NCBI GenBank assembly: GCA_964648005.1 | Contig: CAZYKR010000021.1 | Coordinates: forward strand, 1-26,011 | DNA length: 26,011 nt | Reading direction: 5' to 3' | Source of the DNA: JAGQTE01 sp964648005 | Lineage (GTDB): Bacteria; Actinomycetota; Acidimicrobiia; Acidimicrobiales; Acidimicrobilacustridaceae | Part shown: positions 14,108-21,525 of the stretch, piece after piece | How the letters are laid out: every line of letters begins with the position of its first letter | Numbering within the stretch: the first letter of the stretch is position 1 | Position numbers and translations under genes: made by a program | Notes under the pieces: generated by a model | Seen by the model: the letters and a program-made list of their open reading frames with translations, nothing else | What the model was told of the DNA's origin: nothing | Database searches by the model: none

Positions 14108-15949
14108 ATGATCCTCGAGACGATCTCCGGCCCCGCCGACGTCAAGCGGCTCGACCCCGAGCAGCTGGAGGTCCTCGCCGCCGAGATCCGCGCCTTCATC
14201 GTGGAGCGCGTCAACGCCACCGGAGGGCATCTCGGCTCGAACCTGGGCGTCGTCGAGCTGACGCTGGCGCTGCACCGGGTCTTCGACTCGCCGCACGACG
14301 CCATCTTGTGGGACACCGGCCATCAGGCGTACGTGCACAAGCTGCTGACCGGTCGCCGCGAGGGGTTCGCCCACCTGCGCCAGGCCGGAGGCCTGTCCGG
14401 CTATCCCAGCCGTGACGAGTCCGAGCACGACTGGATCGAGAACTCCCACGCCTCGACGGTGCTGAGCTACGCCCACGGGTTGGCGAACGCCTGGGCGGCG
14501 GAGCCCGGCGAGCACGGACGCATCGTGGCGGTGCTCGGCGACGGTTCGCTTACCGGCGGCATGGCGTTCGAGGGCCTCAACAACCTGGGCCACTCCGGCC
14601 GGGACTGCATCATCATCCTCAACGACAACGGCCGGTCGTACGCACCGACCGTGTCGCGGCTGGGCGAGACCCTGGCCCGCATCCGCAACAACCCGAACTA
14701 CCTGCGCCGGCAGGCACGGCTGGAGCGCCTGCTCGCCGAGGTGCCGATGGTGGGCGACCGCCTGGAGCGGGGCTTCGAGGCCACCAAGGCGGCCGTGCGC
14801 GAGATGTGGGAGCCGCCAGCGTTCTTCGAGACGCTGGGCGTGCGCTACACCGGCCCGTTCGACGGGCACGACATCGAGCGGCTCGAGCGGGAGCTGACGA
14901 ACGCCCGTGAGCTCGGCGGACCGCACGTCATCCACGTGCTGACCCGCAAGGGGCTCGGCTACGGCCCGGCCGAGAACGACCCCATCAAGCGGCTCCACGA
15001 CACGTCCGAGTCCAAGCCCGGCTCGTTCACGGCCGCCTTCACCGACGCCATCGTCAAGGCCGGCGAAGAGCGGTCCGACGTGTGGGCGATCACCGCCGCC
15101 ATGCCGGACTCCACCGGCCTGTTGACCTTCAAGGACCGGTTCGCCGACCGCTTCGTCGACGTCGGCATCGCCGAGCAGCACGCCGTCACGATGGCGGCCG
15201 GCATGGCGATGGGTGGCCTGCGCCCGGTGGTGGCCATCTACTCCACCTTCATGACCCGCGCCGTCGACCAGGTCCTCTACGACGTCGGCCTGCACGGGCT
15301 GCCGGTGGTGTTCTGCCTCGATCGCGCCGGCATCACGGGCGACGACGGCGCCAGCCACCACGGCGTGATGGACCTGGCGTGGTTCACGAAGGTCCCCGGC
15401 ATGACCGTGCTGTGCCCGTCGAGCTACCAGGAGGTCGGCGTGATGCTGGCCGACGCCCTGGACATCACGACCGGCCCGGTGCTCATCCGGTGGCCCAAGA
15501 CCATGGCCCGCCACGTCGGCCCGGACGAGGTCGGCCACGGGCTGACCGGCCGAAAGGTGCGTGCCGGCAGCCGCGTCTGCCTCGTCGGCGTGGGCAAGAT
15601 GCTCGAGTCCTGCGAGCAGGCGGCGACCTTGCTCGAGGCCGACGGGGTCGACGCCACGGTGTGGGACCCGCGCGTCGTCAAGCCGTACCACCGCGACCTG
15701 CTCGACGACGCGCTCGGCCACGAGCTGGTGGTGTCGGTCGAGGACGGCATGCGCCTCGGCGGTGCCGGGTCATTGCTGGCCGACGAGCTGGAGCGTCTCG
15801 CCGAGGACCGCGACGTGGCCGGACCGGTCGTGCACGTCCTCGGGACACCCGATCGCTACATCGCGCAGGGCAAGCCCGAGGCGATCCTCGCCGAGCTCGG
15901 CCTCGACGCCGCCGGCATCGCTGCCACGGTGCGTCGCTGCCTGGACTGA
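14108..15949 (+). CDS. dxs: 1-deoxy-D-xylulose-5-phosphate synthase
   Basis: A 613-aa thiamine-diphosphate enzyme that condenses pyruvate and glyceraldehyde 3-phosphate, the first step of the MEP isoprenoid pathway. Diagnostic blocks: GGHLGSNLGVVELT with catalytic His41, DTGHQAYVHKLLTGR (69-83), the thiamine/metal site GDG (144-146) to NDN (172-174), DVGIAEQHAVTMAAGMA with the catalytic Glu, and the C-terminal transketolase domain. The ESEHDWIENSHAST stretch is of the kind seen in mycobacterial DXS. The length is near the family norm. ATG 14108 gives a normal N-terminus (MILETISGPADVKRL); the open frame continues upstream to 13904, but that part is not DXS-like. Its product feeds undecaprenol synthesis, a link to uppP elsewhere in the window. 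It converges on the DUF6777 gene. Confidence 0.96.
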   Translation: MILETISGPADVKRLDPEQLEVLAAEIRAFIVERVNATGGHLGSNLGVVELTLALHRVFDSPHDAILWDTGHQAYVHKLLTGRREGFAHLRQAGGLSGYPSRDESEHDWIENSHASTVLSYAHGLANAWAAEPGEHGRIVAVLGDGSLTGGMAFEGLNNLGHSGRDCIIILNDNGRSYAPTVSRLGETLARIRNNPNYLRRQARLERLLAEVPMVGDRLERGFEATKAAVREMWEPPAFFETLGVRYTGPFDGHDIERLERELTNARELGGPHVIHVLTRKGLGYGPAENDPIKRLHDTSESKPGSFTAAFTDAIVKAGEERSDVWAITAAMPDSTGLLTFKDRFADRFVDVGIAEQHAVTMAAGMAMGGLRPVVAIYSTFMTRAVDQVLYDVGLHGLPVVFCLDRAGITGDDGASHHGVMDLAWFTKVPGMTVLCPSSYQEVGVMLADALDITTGPVLIRWPKTMARHVGPDEVGHGLTGRKVRAGSRVCLVGVGKMLESCEQAATLLEADGVDATVWDPRVVKPYHRDLLDDALGHELVVSVEDGMRLGGAGSLLADELERLAEDRDVAGPVVHVLGTPDRYIAQGKPEAILAELGLDAAGIAATVRRCLD

Positions 15950-15971
15950 GCAGCGCTCGCCGTCAGTCCAG
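15941..15971. terminator. Shared hairpin containing both stop codons (dxs / DUF6777 gene)
   Basis: CTGGACTGA (15941-15949) and TCAGTCCAG (15963-15971) form a perfect 9-bp stem with a 13-base loop. Both genes end with the codons Leu-Asp-stop, CTG GAC TGA, one on each strand. The hairpin is symmetrical and could end transcription from both sides. Confidence 0.55.
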
Positions 15972-17318
15972 GACGACCCCACAGACGTCCCTGAAGTAGG
16001 CGTCGACCTCAGCCGATGCCGCCTCCACCTCGGGACCGGGGTCGAAGACGTCGAGGTTGCCCGACGCGACCCCCTCCTCGATCCAGCTGACGAGCACCTC
16101 CATGGCGTCGGCGATCTCGGGTGGCGCAGCATCAGCGAGCTGGCGCAGCACCGAGAGCACCTCCTGGATCTCGGCATCGGACTCGGGGTCCGCTCCGGCG
16201 AACTTCTGCTGGAAGGCGGTCACCAGCGCACAGAAGTCCTCGGGAACCTCGCCTGTCGTCGTCGGCGCCTCGGTCGACGACGGCGCCGTACGCGGTGGGT
16301 CGGTCGAGGCTGTGGTGTCAGGTGTGTCGATGTCATCGATGCTGTCGATCGGCACGTCGTCCTGCCCGGACGTCCCGAGCGGTCGCTCGAGGTACCCGTC
16401 GCCGTCGAGGTTGACGAGGATGAACACGTCGACCTCGATCACGGCGGGCTGCACCACGACGACGACGGCCGGGTCCCAGCCGGTCCACGGCGGACCCACA
16501 TACGCGGGACTCACTTGTTCGACCGGTCGGGTCAGCGGGTTACCGCAGGCGCACTTGGCCCGCGGCACCCCGTAGGCGTCGACCAGCACCGCTGTGCCGC
16601 GCTGGAGCACCGCCTGGCGCGGCGTCGCCTTGCCGTTCTCGTAGCCATAGTTCGTGACCCGGGTGTCGACGGTCAGGACCACCTGGGTGAGCTCGCCGAC
16701 GTACGTTCGGATGTCCCCGATGCTCAGCGTGCTCCCTCCCGACCAACGCAGGGTCGAGTCGGTGTTGAGCGCTGCGACCCACGCGCTCGCCTTGTCCGGG
16801 TTTGCCTCGAGGAAGCTGACGAGTTGCGCGGGGTCGCACTGGGCGAGGTTCTGCGTGCCGCCGTACAACCCCGGCGCGGTGCCCGACTGGCCAGCGACCC
16901 CGCCCGACACCGACGTGGTCGGTTTCGCCGTGGTGGCGGTGGTCGACGTGCCCGCCGGGGGCGGCGTCGTCGCGATGCCGGTGCTGAACGGGTTCGGGCC
17001 CGGCTCGACCGCCGGCTCGAGGAAGATCTCGGACGCGCCGGCGGCGTCGCTGCGCAGCAGGAGGAACGCACCGGTGACACCGCCGATGAGCACCATGACG
17101 GCGAGCACCGACAGGACGATGACCAGACCGGTGCGCTTCGGCCGCTGCGGCGCACCTCCCGGTACGGGTGGCGGTTGCTGGCCGTACGGCGGGTACCCCG
17201 GCGGCTGCTGGCTCGGTGGCGGGTACCCCGGCGGCACCTCCTGCGGTGGCGGGCCGGGCGGCGGGTAGTTCGGGGGTTGGTACCCCGGGGGTGGCCCCTG
17301 AGGTGGCTGGTCCGACAT
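15963..17318 (-). CDS. DUF6777-type Pro-rich envelope protein
   Basis: 451 aa. Residues 1-62 are a cytoplasmic Pro/Gly/Tyr/Gln-rich tail with repeated PPGYPP units, followed by KR and one membrane helix (64-88), so the rest is extracytoplasmic. Residues 150-262 match the DUF6777 pattern: GLYGGT (150-155), VLTVDTRVTNYGYENG, GTAVLVDAYGVPRAKCACGNPL with a CAC cysteine pair (256, 258). An acidic Thr-rich spacer (about 320-360) leads to a helical domain (361-451) framed by Cys363 and Cys446, which may form a disulfide. Function is unknown; in other actinobacteria DUF6777 can be the extracellular part of larger signalling or envelope proteins. ATG 17318 has a strong ribosome binding site (GGAGGG, 5 bases before). 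It is divergent from the SH3-like envelope protein gene. Confidence 0.8.
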   Translation of the reverse strand: MSDQPPQGPPPGYQPPNYPPPGPPPQEVPPGYPPPSQQPPGYPPYGQQPPPVPGGAPQRPKRTGLVIVLSVLAVMVLIGGVTGAFLLLRSDAAGASEIFLEPAVEPGPNPFSTGIATTPPPAGTSTTATTAKPTTSVSGGVAGQSGTAPGLYGGTQNLAQCDPAQLVSFLEANPDKASAWVAALNTDSTLRWSGGSTLSIGDIRTYVGELTQVVLTVDTRVTNYGYENGKATPRQAVLQRGTAVLVDAYGVPRAKCACGNPLTRPVEQVSPAYVGPPWTGWDPAVVVVVQPAVIEVDVFILVNLDGDGYLERPLGTSGQDDVPIDSIDDIDTPDTTASTDPPRTAPSSTEAPTTTGEVPEDFCALVTAFQQKFAGADPESDAEIQEVLSVLRQLADAAPPEIADAMEVLVSWIEEGVASGNLDVFDPGPEVEAASAEVDAYFRDVCGVVLD

Positions 17319-17355
17319 GTCCGCCCTCCGCGTGTCCCGCCCACACCGCTGCCGC

Positions 17356-17361
17356 ACGGTA
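17356..17361 (-). promoter_or_regulatory. Possible -10 box TACCGT for the DUF6777 gene
   Basis: The plus strand reads ACGGTA. Transcription would begin near 17349, giving a leader of about 30 bases containing the GGAGGG ribosome binding site. Confidence 0.35.
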
Positions 17362-17404
17362 CCAGCTGTTTGTCGCCCGCACGGCGTGAACCTGGCACCT
17401 CCGA

Positions 17405-17410
17405 TAGCGT
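17405..17410 (+). promoter_or_regulatory. -10 box TAGCGT for the large envelope protein gene
   Basis: Transcription would start near 17417, giving a leader of about 29 bases that includes GGGAGGG before ATG 17446. It is identical to the boxes of the ABC-F and exporter genes, but here it serves a leadered start. Confidence 0.45.
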
Positions 17411-17445
17411 TGCGGCGTCACCCCATGGCGGACGGGAGGGTGCAC

Positions 17446-19989
17446 ATGACCGGCAGGATCGTTCGATCCCTCGTCGCGCTGGCGATCGCGGCGACGACCC
17501 TGGCGCTCTCGGGCGCACCAGCAACGGCACAGGGCCTTCCGGCGCCCAGCTGCGCCACGACCCAGCGGGTCAACGGCGCCACCATCGACGACACCGGCCC
17601 CGACGAATGGCAGTCGTTCGGGCCCGACCAGTACCTGCTGGTGTGCAACTACGCCGTCGGCACGCCGTCGCCAACGGCCGGCTTCGCCGTGAACATCGAG
17701 TACCAGTGCCCCGCCGACAGCCAGGTCTCGTGGGACTCCAAGACGCTGAACCGAGTGGACGACGTCGTGTCCAAGACGCCGACCGAGGTGCTCACACGCG
17801 AGGAAGGCTCCTACGACGTGTTCAGTGGCATCTACTCGATGCAGGAGCGCGCCTTCATCCGCATCGACGACCGCACGATCGCCACCATCGTGCTGTACGC
17901 CAACGTCCCGACGCTCGACGCCTCGGTCAAGATCGCCGCAAACCAGGTGGCGCGGGCCAATGCCGCCGCCGCCGCCCTTCCCTGTCCGGGCACGGCCAAC
18001 CCCGCGCCCGAGGTGCCGTTCCCCGAGGGTTCGGGTCAACCGCCGTCCGGTCCCCAGACGCCGAACCCCAACACCCCTGGATCGGTCGGACAGCCGCCGT
18101 CGCCACCGGCGCCGCCCGTGCTCCCCGAGCGCCGGATCTGCGACGAGGTCTTCGGTGTCCTCGGGTTCAGCGAGGACGACATCCGCGGCGCTGGCATCGC
18201 CGACCTCGACGGGGTGCCGATGGCCTATGACAGCGAGGCGCTCGGGACCGAGTTCCAGCGGGCCATCACCGAGTACGAGTCGCGCACCGGGCAGCAGGTG
18301 TTCCTGGACGAGACCCCGCCACACGGCGGTCAGATGGGTGCGGTGACCTGGCTCTTCTCGTCGGGCGGTGTCTACGACGACATCTCGGAGCACTACGTGA
18401 CCGGCAAGGAGGGCAACCTGCAAGGCGCCATCATCGCCACGTCCCGCAGCCGTGCCGCCCAGGGCGCCAGTCCGTTGCTCACGCCCGGCGATGTGTTCCA
18501 GCTCGCGCTGGAGCAGACCGGCGGCGACGCACGCGCCGCACTGCTCGTCGCCCACAACACGTTGCGGTCCCTCGGGCGCGACGGCGATGTCGGCTACACC
18601 GGCATCCAGCCGGACCGCTCGTTCTTCACGTCGTACCTCGAGCCACTCCGGGAAGGCGACGAGCAAGCCGGGTCCTGGTACCACATCTACGGCATCGCCT
18701 TCCACGGCATGTTGGGCCAGCAGCGCATGGAGCAGGCGACCGGCACGTACATCGCACTCGACGTGTTGTCGATCGCGCTGCTCGCCACGCCCACCGGGCA
18801 GGCGTCGATGTTGGCCCGGGCGTTGGCAGGCATCGCGCGCATCGCTGGGGCCGGCATCTACGGCGCCACCCAGGCCGACGTGCTCGCCAACAACCCCGAA
18901 GTGGCGAACTACGTCGAGCAGCTGTACCGCCAAGGCAACGACGGCCGCGCTCCCGATCTCGTCAAGTACTGCTTCAACATCGCCGGCGGCAAGCTCGGGC
19001 AGTTGCTGCAGGGCACGCTGCCGCGCCGCGGCTCCCCGCGGGCGCCGGCATCCAGCTTCGCCCGACCGTCGACCCCGAAGCAGAGCTCGTTCCAACCGAT
19101 CCGCGACACCAACGGCACGCGGTACCTGAACCTCACCGGCTCGCCGTTCAGCATCGAGTGGGTCCAGGGGGATCAGCGCATGGTCCTCGACCAGGGTGCC
19201 GATCGTGGCGACAGCGACCTCAGCGGAGCGGTCGACGCCGTGATGGCACCCCTGCCCGAGGCCGACTCCTGGGCGACGATGTGGTTGCCGGCGGCGACGG
19301 CGGAGATGCAGGTCACCTTCGAGGCTGCTGTCGATGACGCCGAGCTGCGGTTCAACCGCTTCGACTTGGAGACGGGTCAGATGGCCGGGTACCTCGTGCG
19401 CGCCGACCGCGCCGGCGAGCAGTACACCATCACGCTCGGCAACGACCGTCTCGATCCCGACCTGCTCGGCCCGAACGGCGAGGTGATCCGGCCCGAGCTC
19501 GTGTGGCCGGCCGGCGATCCCACCGACGCCGCAGCATCACCGTTCGCGGCACCGGCGACGCCAACGCCGACATCGAACGCGGGAGCCGCCCTGCTCGTCG
19601 GCGTCACCACCGCCGTGTTGCTGCTCCTGATGGGCGTCGGGCTCGTCGCGCTCCGACGACGCTCCACCGGCCCCGGCGCAGCGACCGCCTCAGCCACAGC
19701 GTCGGCGGCGGCGTTCCCACCACCGATGCCGCTCGCTCCCTCGCCGACCCCGACCGCTTCGCCGAACCCGGTGCCTCCTGCGACGGCGCCACCCGGCCCC
19801 CAGGACCACTACGGGTGGGTCGACGCACCGACAGACCTGCACGATCCGAACCGAGGCGTCATCGGGACCCTCGTTCCAGGAACCTGGTATCAGCTGCTCG
19901 AGGACCGCCGCGGGTGGACGCTCGTGGTCGGTCCTTCGGGCGAGCGCGGTTGGGCTGACAGCGCTGCGATACGTCGGCACGGCGTATGA
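17446..19989 (+). CDS. Large secreted single-pass envelope protein with C-terminal SH3-like domain
   Basis: 847 aa. A signal peptide (1-28, cut after ATA) precedes a Cys-containing N-terminal domain (about 30-190), then a Pro-rich linker (about 190-225). A large central domain I do not recognise follows (about 230-540), with GQMGAVTWLFSSGGVYDD and a helical GDVFQLALEQTGGDARAALLVAHNTL stretch, then a beta-rich region (545-680). One membrane helix (714-736) is followed by RRR, so the remaining part should be cytoplasmic. It has an Ala/Pro-rich spacer and a final 62 residues (VIGTLVPGTWYQLL, then GWTLVV, then GERGWAD) resembling a bacterial SH3 domain. ATG 17446 is chosen because GGGAGGG lies 5 bases before it; ATG 17425 is possible. 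It is probably co-transcribed with the next gene. The role is unknown. Confidence 0.75.
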   Translation: MTGRIVRSLVALAIAATTLALSGAPATAQGLPAPSCATTQRVNGATIDDTGPDEWQSFGPDQYLLVCNYAVGTPSPTAGFAVNIEYQCPADSQVSWDSKTLNRVDDVVSKTPTEVLTREEGSYDVFSGIYSMQERAFIRIDDRTIATIVLYANVPTLDASVKIAANQVARANAAAAALPCPGTANPAPEVPFPEGSGQPPSGPQTPNPNTPGSVGQPPSPPAPPVLPERRICDEVFGVLGFSEDDIRGAGIADLDGVPMAYDSEALGTEFQRAITEYESRTGQQVFLDETPPHGGQMGAVTWLFSSGGVYDDISEHYVTGKEGNLQGAIIATSRSRAAQGASPLLTPGDVFQLALEQTGGDARAALLVAHNTLRSLGRDGDVGYTGIQPDRSFFTSYLEPLREGDEQAGSWYHIYGIAFHGMLGQQRMEQATGTYIALDVLSIALLATPTGQASMLARALAGIARIAGAGIYGATQADVLANNPEVANYVEQLYRQGNDGRAPDLVKYCFNIAGGKLGQLLQGTLPRRGSPRAPASSFARPSTPKQSSFQPIRDTNGTRYLNLTGSPFSIEWVQGDQRMVLDQGADRGDSDLSGAVDAVMAPLPEADSWATMWLPAATAEMQVTFEAAVDDAELRFNRFDLETGQMAGYLVRADRAGEQYTITLGNDRLDPDLLGPNGEVIRPELVWPAGDPTDAAASPFAAPATPTPTSNAGAALLVGVTTAVLLLLMGVGLVALRRRSTGPGAATASATASAAAFPPPMPLAPSPTPTASPNPVPPATAPPGPQDHYGWVDAPTDLHDPNRGVIGTLVPGTWYQLLEDRRGWTLVVGPSGERGWADSAAIRRHGV

Positions 19990-20108
19990 CGCCGGCGCCG
20001 GACCGTGCGCCGCGATGAGCTGAACGCCTCTGGCCGGAACCGAGCGGACAAGGGATCCTGCACCCGGCGACGGGCGCCCGGCTCGACGCGAAGGAACGGG
20101 GAAGCCCC

Positions 20109-20777
20109 ATGACCATCTCCAATCGGATGCTGTTGACGTTGCTGGCCTTCGTGGCCGGCGCTGTGGGCCTGTCGATGTACGTCGGCATGCGCATCGGCCT
20201 CGAGGCCGCCGCTCCTGCGGCCGAGACGACCTTGGCGATGGCGCCCGCAGCCGCTGCCGTTCCCGAGACGCCCGCAGCGACGACTGCTGCACCGGCCACG
20301 GTCACAACCGACCAGTGCGCGTTCCTCCTGGCTGTCGAATCGCACCGCAGCGACGACGCCGAGGCGGAGGCCGCCGCGCCGAGCGAGGTCACCATCGAGG
20401 AGGGCGACTTCGCCACCAACAGCGGCACCATCGACGGCAGCCAGTTCAGCGACGGCGGCTTCGGCGACATCGGTCAACAGTGGTGGGGCGTCACCGTCAA
20501 CGGCAACGTCACCAACGTGAACGTCGACTCGGGCGGTTCGGCCAACGTCGCCGTCGGCGGCGGCAGCACTACGCCACCAGCAGGTGCGCCCATCCTCGCC
20601 GAGACCCCGACCGCTCCCCCGATGCCGGCCGTCCCGGTCGATCCCGCCCCGGCGCCCGAGCCGCAGGCGCCCACGCCGGCGCCAACCGCTCCGGCGCCCG
20701 CACCGGCGACGCCTCCGCAAGCGTCGACGCCCGAGGTCGTGCCTGCGGCGGCACCGAACGTCCCCGCCGCCACGTGA
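20109..20777 (+). CDS. Small membrane-anchored Ala/Pro-rich protein
   Basis: 222 aa, not recognised. An N-terminal helix (about 6-30, MLLTLLAFVAGAVGLSMYVG) is an uncleaved anchor or signal. An Ala/Thr/Pro-rich spacer follows, then a small core (about 68-155) containing DQCAFLLAVESHRS, a Gly/Asp/Ser-rich part, WWGVTVNGNVTNVNVDSG and AVGGGS. The alternating V-N pattern suggests a short beta structure. The last 65 residues are almost only Ala, Pro and Thr, as in wall-spanning linkers. It starts 119 bases after the large envelope protein on the same strand, with GGGGA about 8 bases before ATG. I infer that the two act together at the envelope. Confidence 0.65.
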   Translation: MTISNRMLLTLLAFVAGAVGLSMYVGMRIGLEAAAPAAETTLAMAPAAAAVPETPAATTAAPATVTTDQCAFLLAVESHRSDDAEAEAAAPSEVTIEEGDFATNSGTIDGSQFSDGGFGDIGQQWWGVTVNGNVTNVNVDSGGSANVAVGGGSTTPPAGAPILAETPTAPPMPAVPVDPAPAPEPQAPTPAPTAPAPAPATPPQASTPEVVPAAAPNVPAAT

Positions 20778-20799
20778 CCCGCGGGACCGGCGAGTTCCC

Positions 20800-21477
20800 T
20801 CAGCTGTAGTAGGGGTTCTCGCCGGCGGTGTGGTCGGTGACGTCGACCACGTCGGTGACCTCCGGGATGGCTTCCTTGATGGCCACCTGGATGCCTTCGC
20901 GCAGGGTGGCGGCACTCATCGAGCAGCCCTGGCAGCCGCCGCCCATCGTGACGAACACGGTCGTGTCCTCGACGCCGACGAGGGCGGCGAAGCCGCCGTG
21001 GGAGGCCAGCGACGGGTTGACCGACTGCTCGAGCAGCTGGGTGACCTGCTCGGCCAGGTCGCCGGTCAGCTCGAGGTTGCGACCGTCGAGGGGGTTGGGG
21101 CGATTGGGGTTGCGGATGACCAGACCACCCTGGGCCGGGTTGGACGGGATGTCCAGCACGGCGCCGTTGAGCGAGTCGACGCTGTCGACCGGCACGACGA
21201 CGGTGAGCTCGCCCACCTCGTAGATGCGCAGCTCGCCCGTGAGCTCGTCGCGCGGCTCGAACGACAGGTCGTAGGCGTACTCGACGCCGTTGACGCCGGT
21301 GACGGCGACCCGCAGGACGAGACCGTCCGGATCCTCCTCGGCCTCGCGCACGCCGACGATCTTGCCGAGCGCGTCGTCGGAGATGGCGAGGATCGGCTCG
21401 CTGATGGGCACGAGCTGCGCCGGGGCGGCGGCTGCGTCGGACTCGGTCGCGGTGTCGTTGACGGCTTCGGTGGACAT
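20800..21477 (-). CDS. NfuA-like iron-sulfur cluster carrier (NifU C-terminal domain)
   Basis: 225 aa. Residues about 145-220 are a NifU C-terminal domain with the cluster-binding GGGCQGCSMS (Cys182, Cys185). Residues about 29-125 look like an A-type (HesB/IscA) domain without its cysteines, the architecture of NfuA, which accepts a [4Fe-4S] cluster from a scaffold and passes it to target enzymes. Cluster recipients include IspG and IspH of the MEP pathway in other bacteria, a possible functional link to dxs here, though not shown by the sequence. ATG 21477 is chosen because a TAGCCT box ends 7 bases before it; a start at 21507 would add ten residues. Confidence 0.88.
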   Translation of the reverse strand: MSTEAVNDTATESDAAAAPAQLVPISEPILAISDDALGKIVGVREAEEDPDGLVLRVAVTGVNGVEYAYDLSFEPRDELTGELRIYEVGELTVVVPVDSVDSLNGAVLDIPSNPAQGGLVIRNPNRPNPLDGRNLELTGDLAEQVTQLLEQSVNPSLASHGGFAALVGVEDTTVFVTMGGGCQGCSMSAATLREGIQVAIKEAIPEVTDVVDVTDHTAGENPYYS

Positions 21478-21484
21478 CGGTCCC

Positions 21485-21490
21485 AGGCTA
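21485..21490 (-). promoter_or_regulatory. -10 box TAGCCT, leaderless-type, for the NfuA-like gene
   Basis: The plus strand reads AGGCTA. Seven bases separate the box from ATG 21477, and no Shine-Dalgarno is present. It lies in the 48-base gap behind the ABC-F gene. Confidence 0.5.
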
Positions 21491-21525
21491 CCGGTCGAGG
21501 CCGCCACGCCACCGGGTCGGTGCGC

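Noticed and set aside
13868..15721. A 617-codon minus-strand open frame opposite dxs
   Set aside because: Pure antisense shadow of dxs.
15561..18230. An 889-codon plus-strand open frame
   Set aside because: It overlaps dxs, the DUF6777 gene and the large envelope protein gene in other frames and reads as Arg-rich noise.
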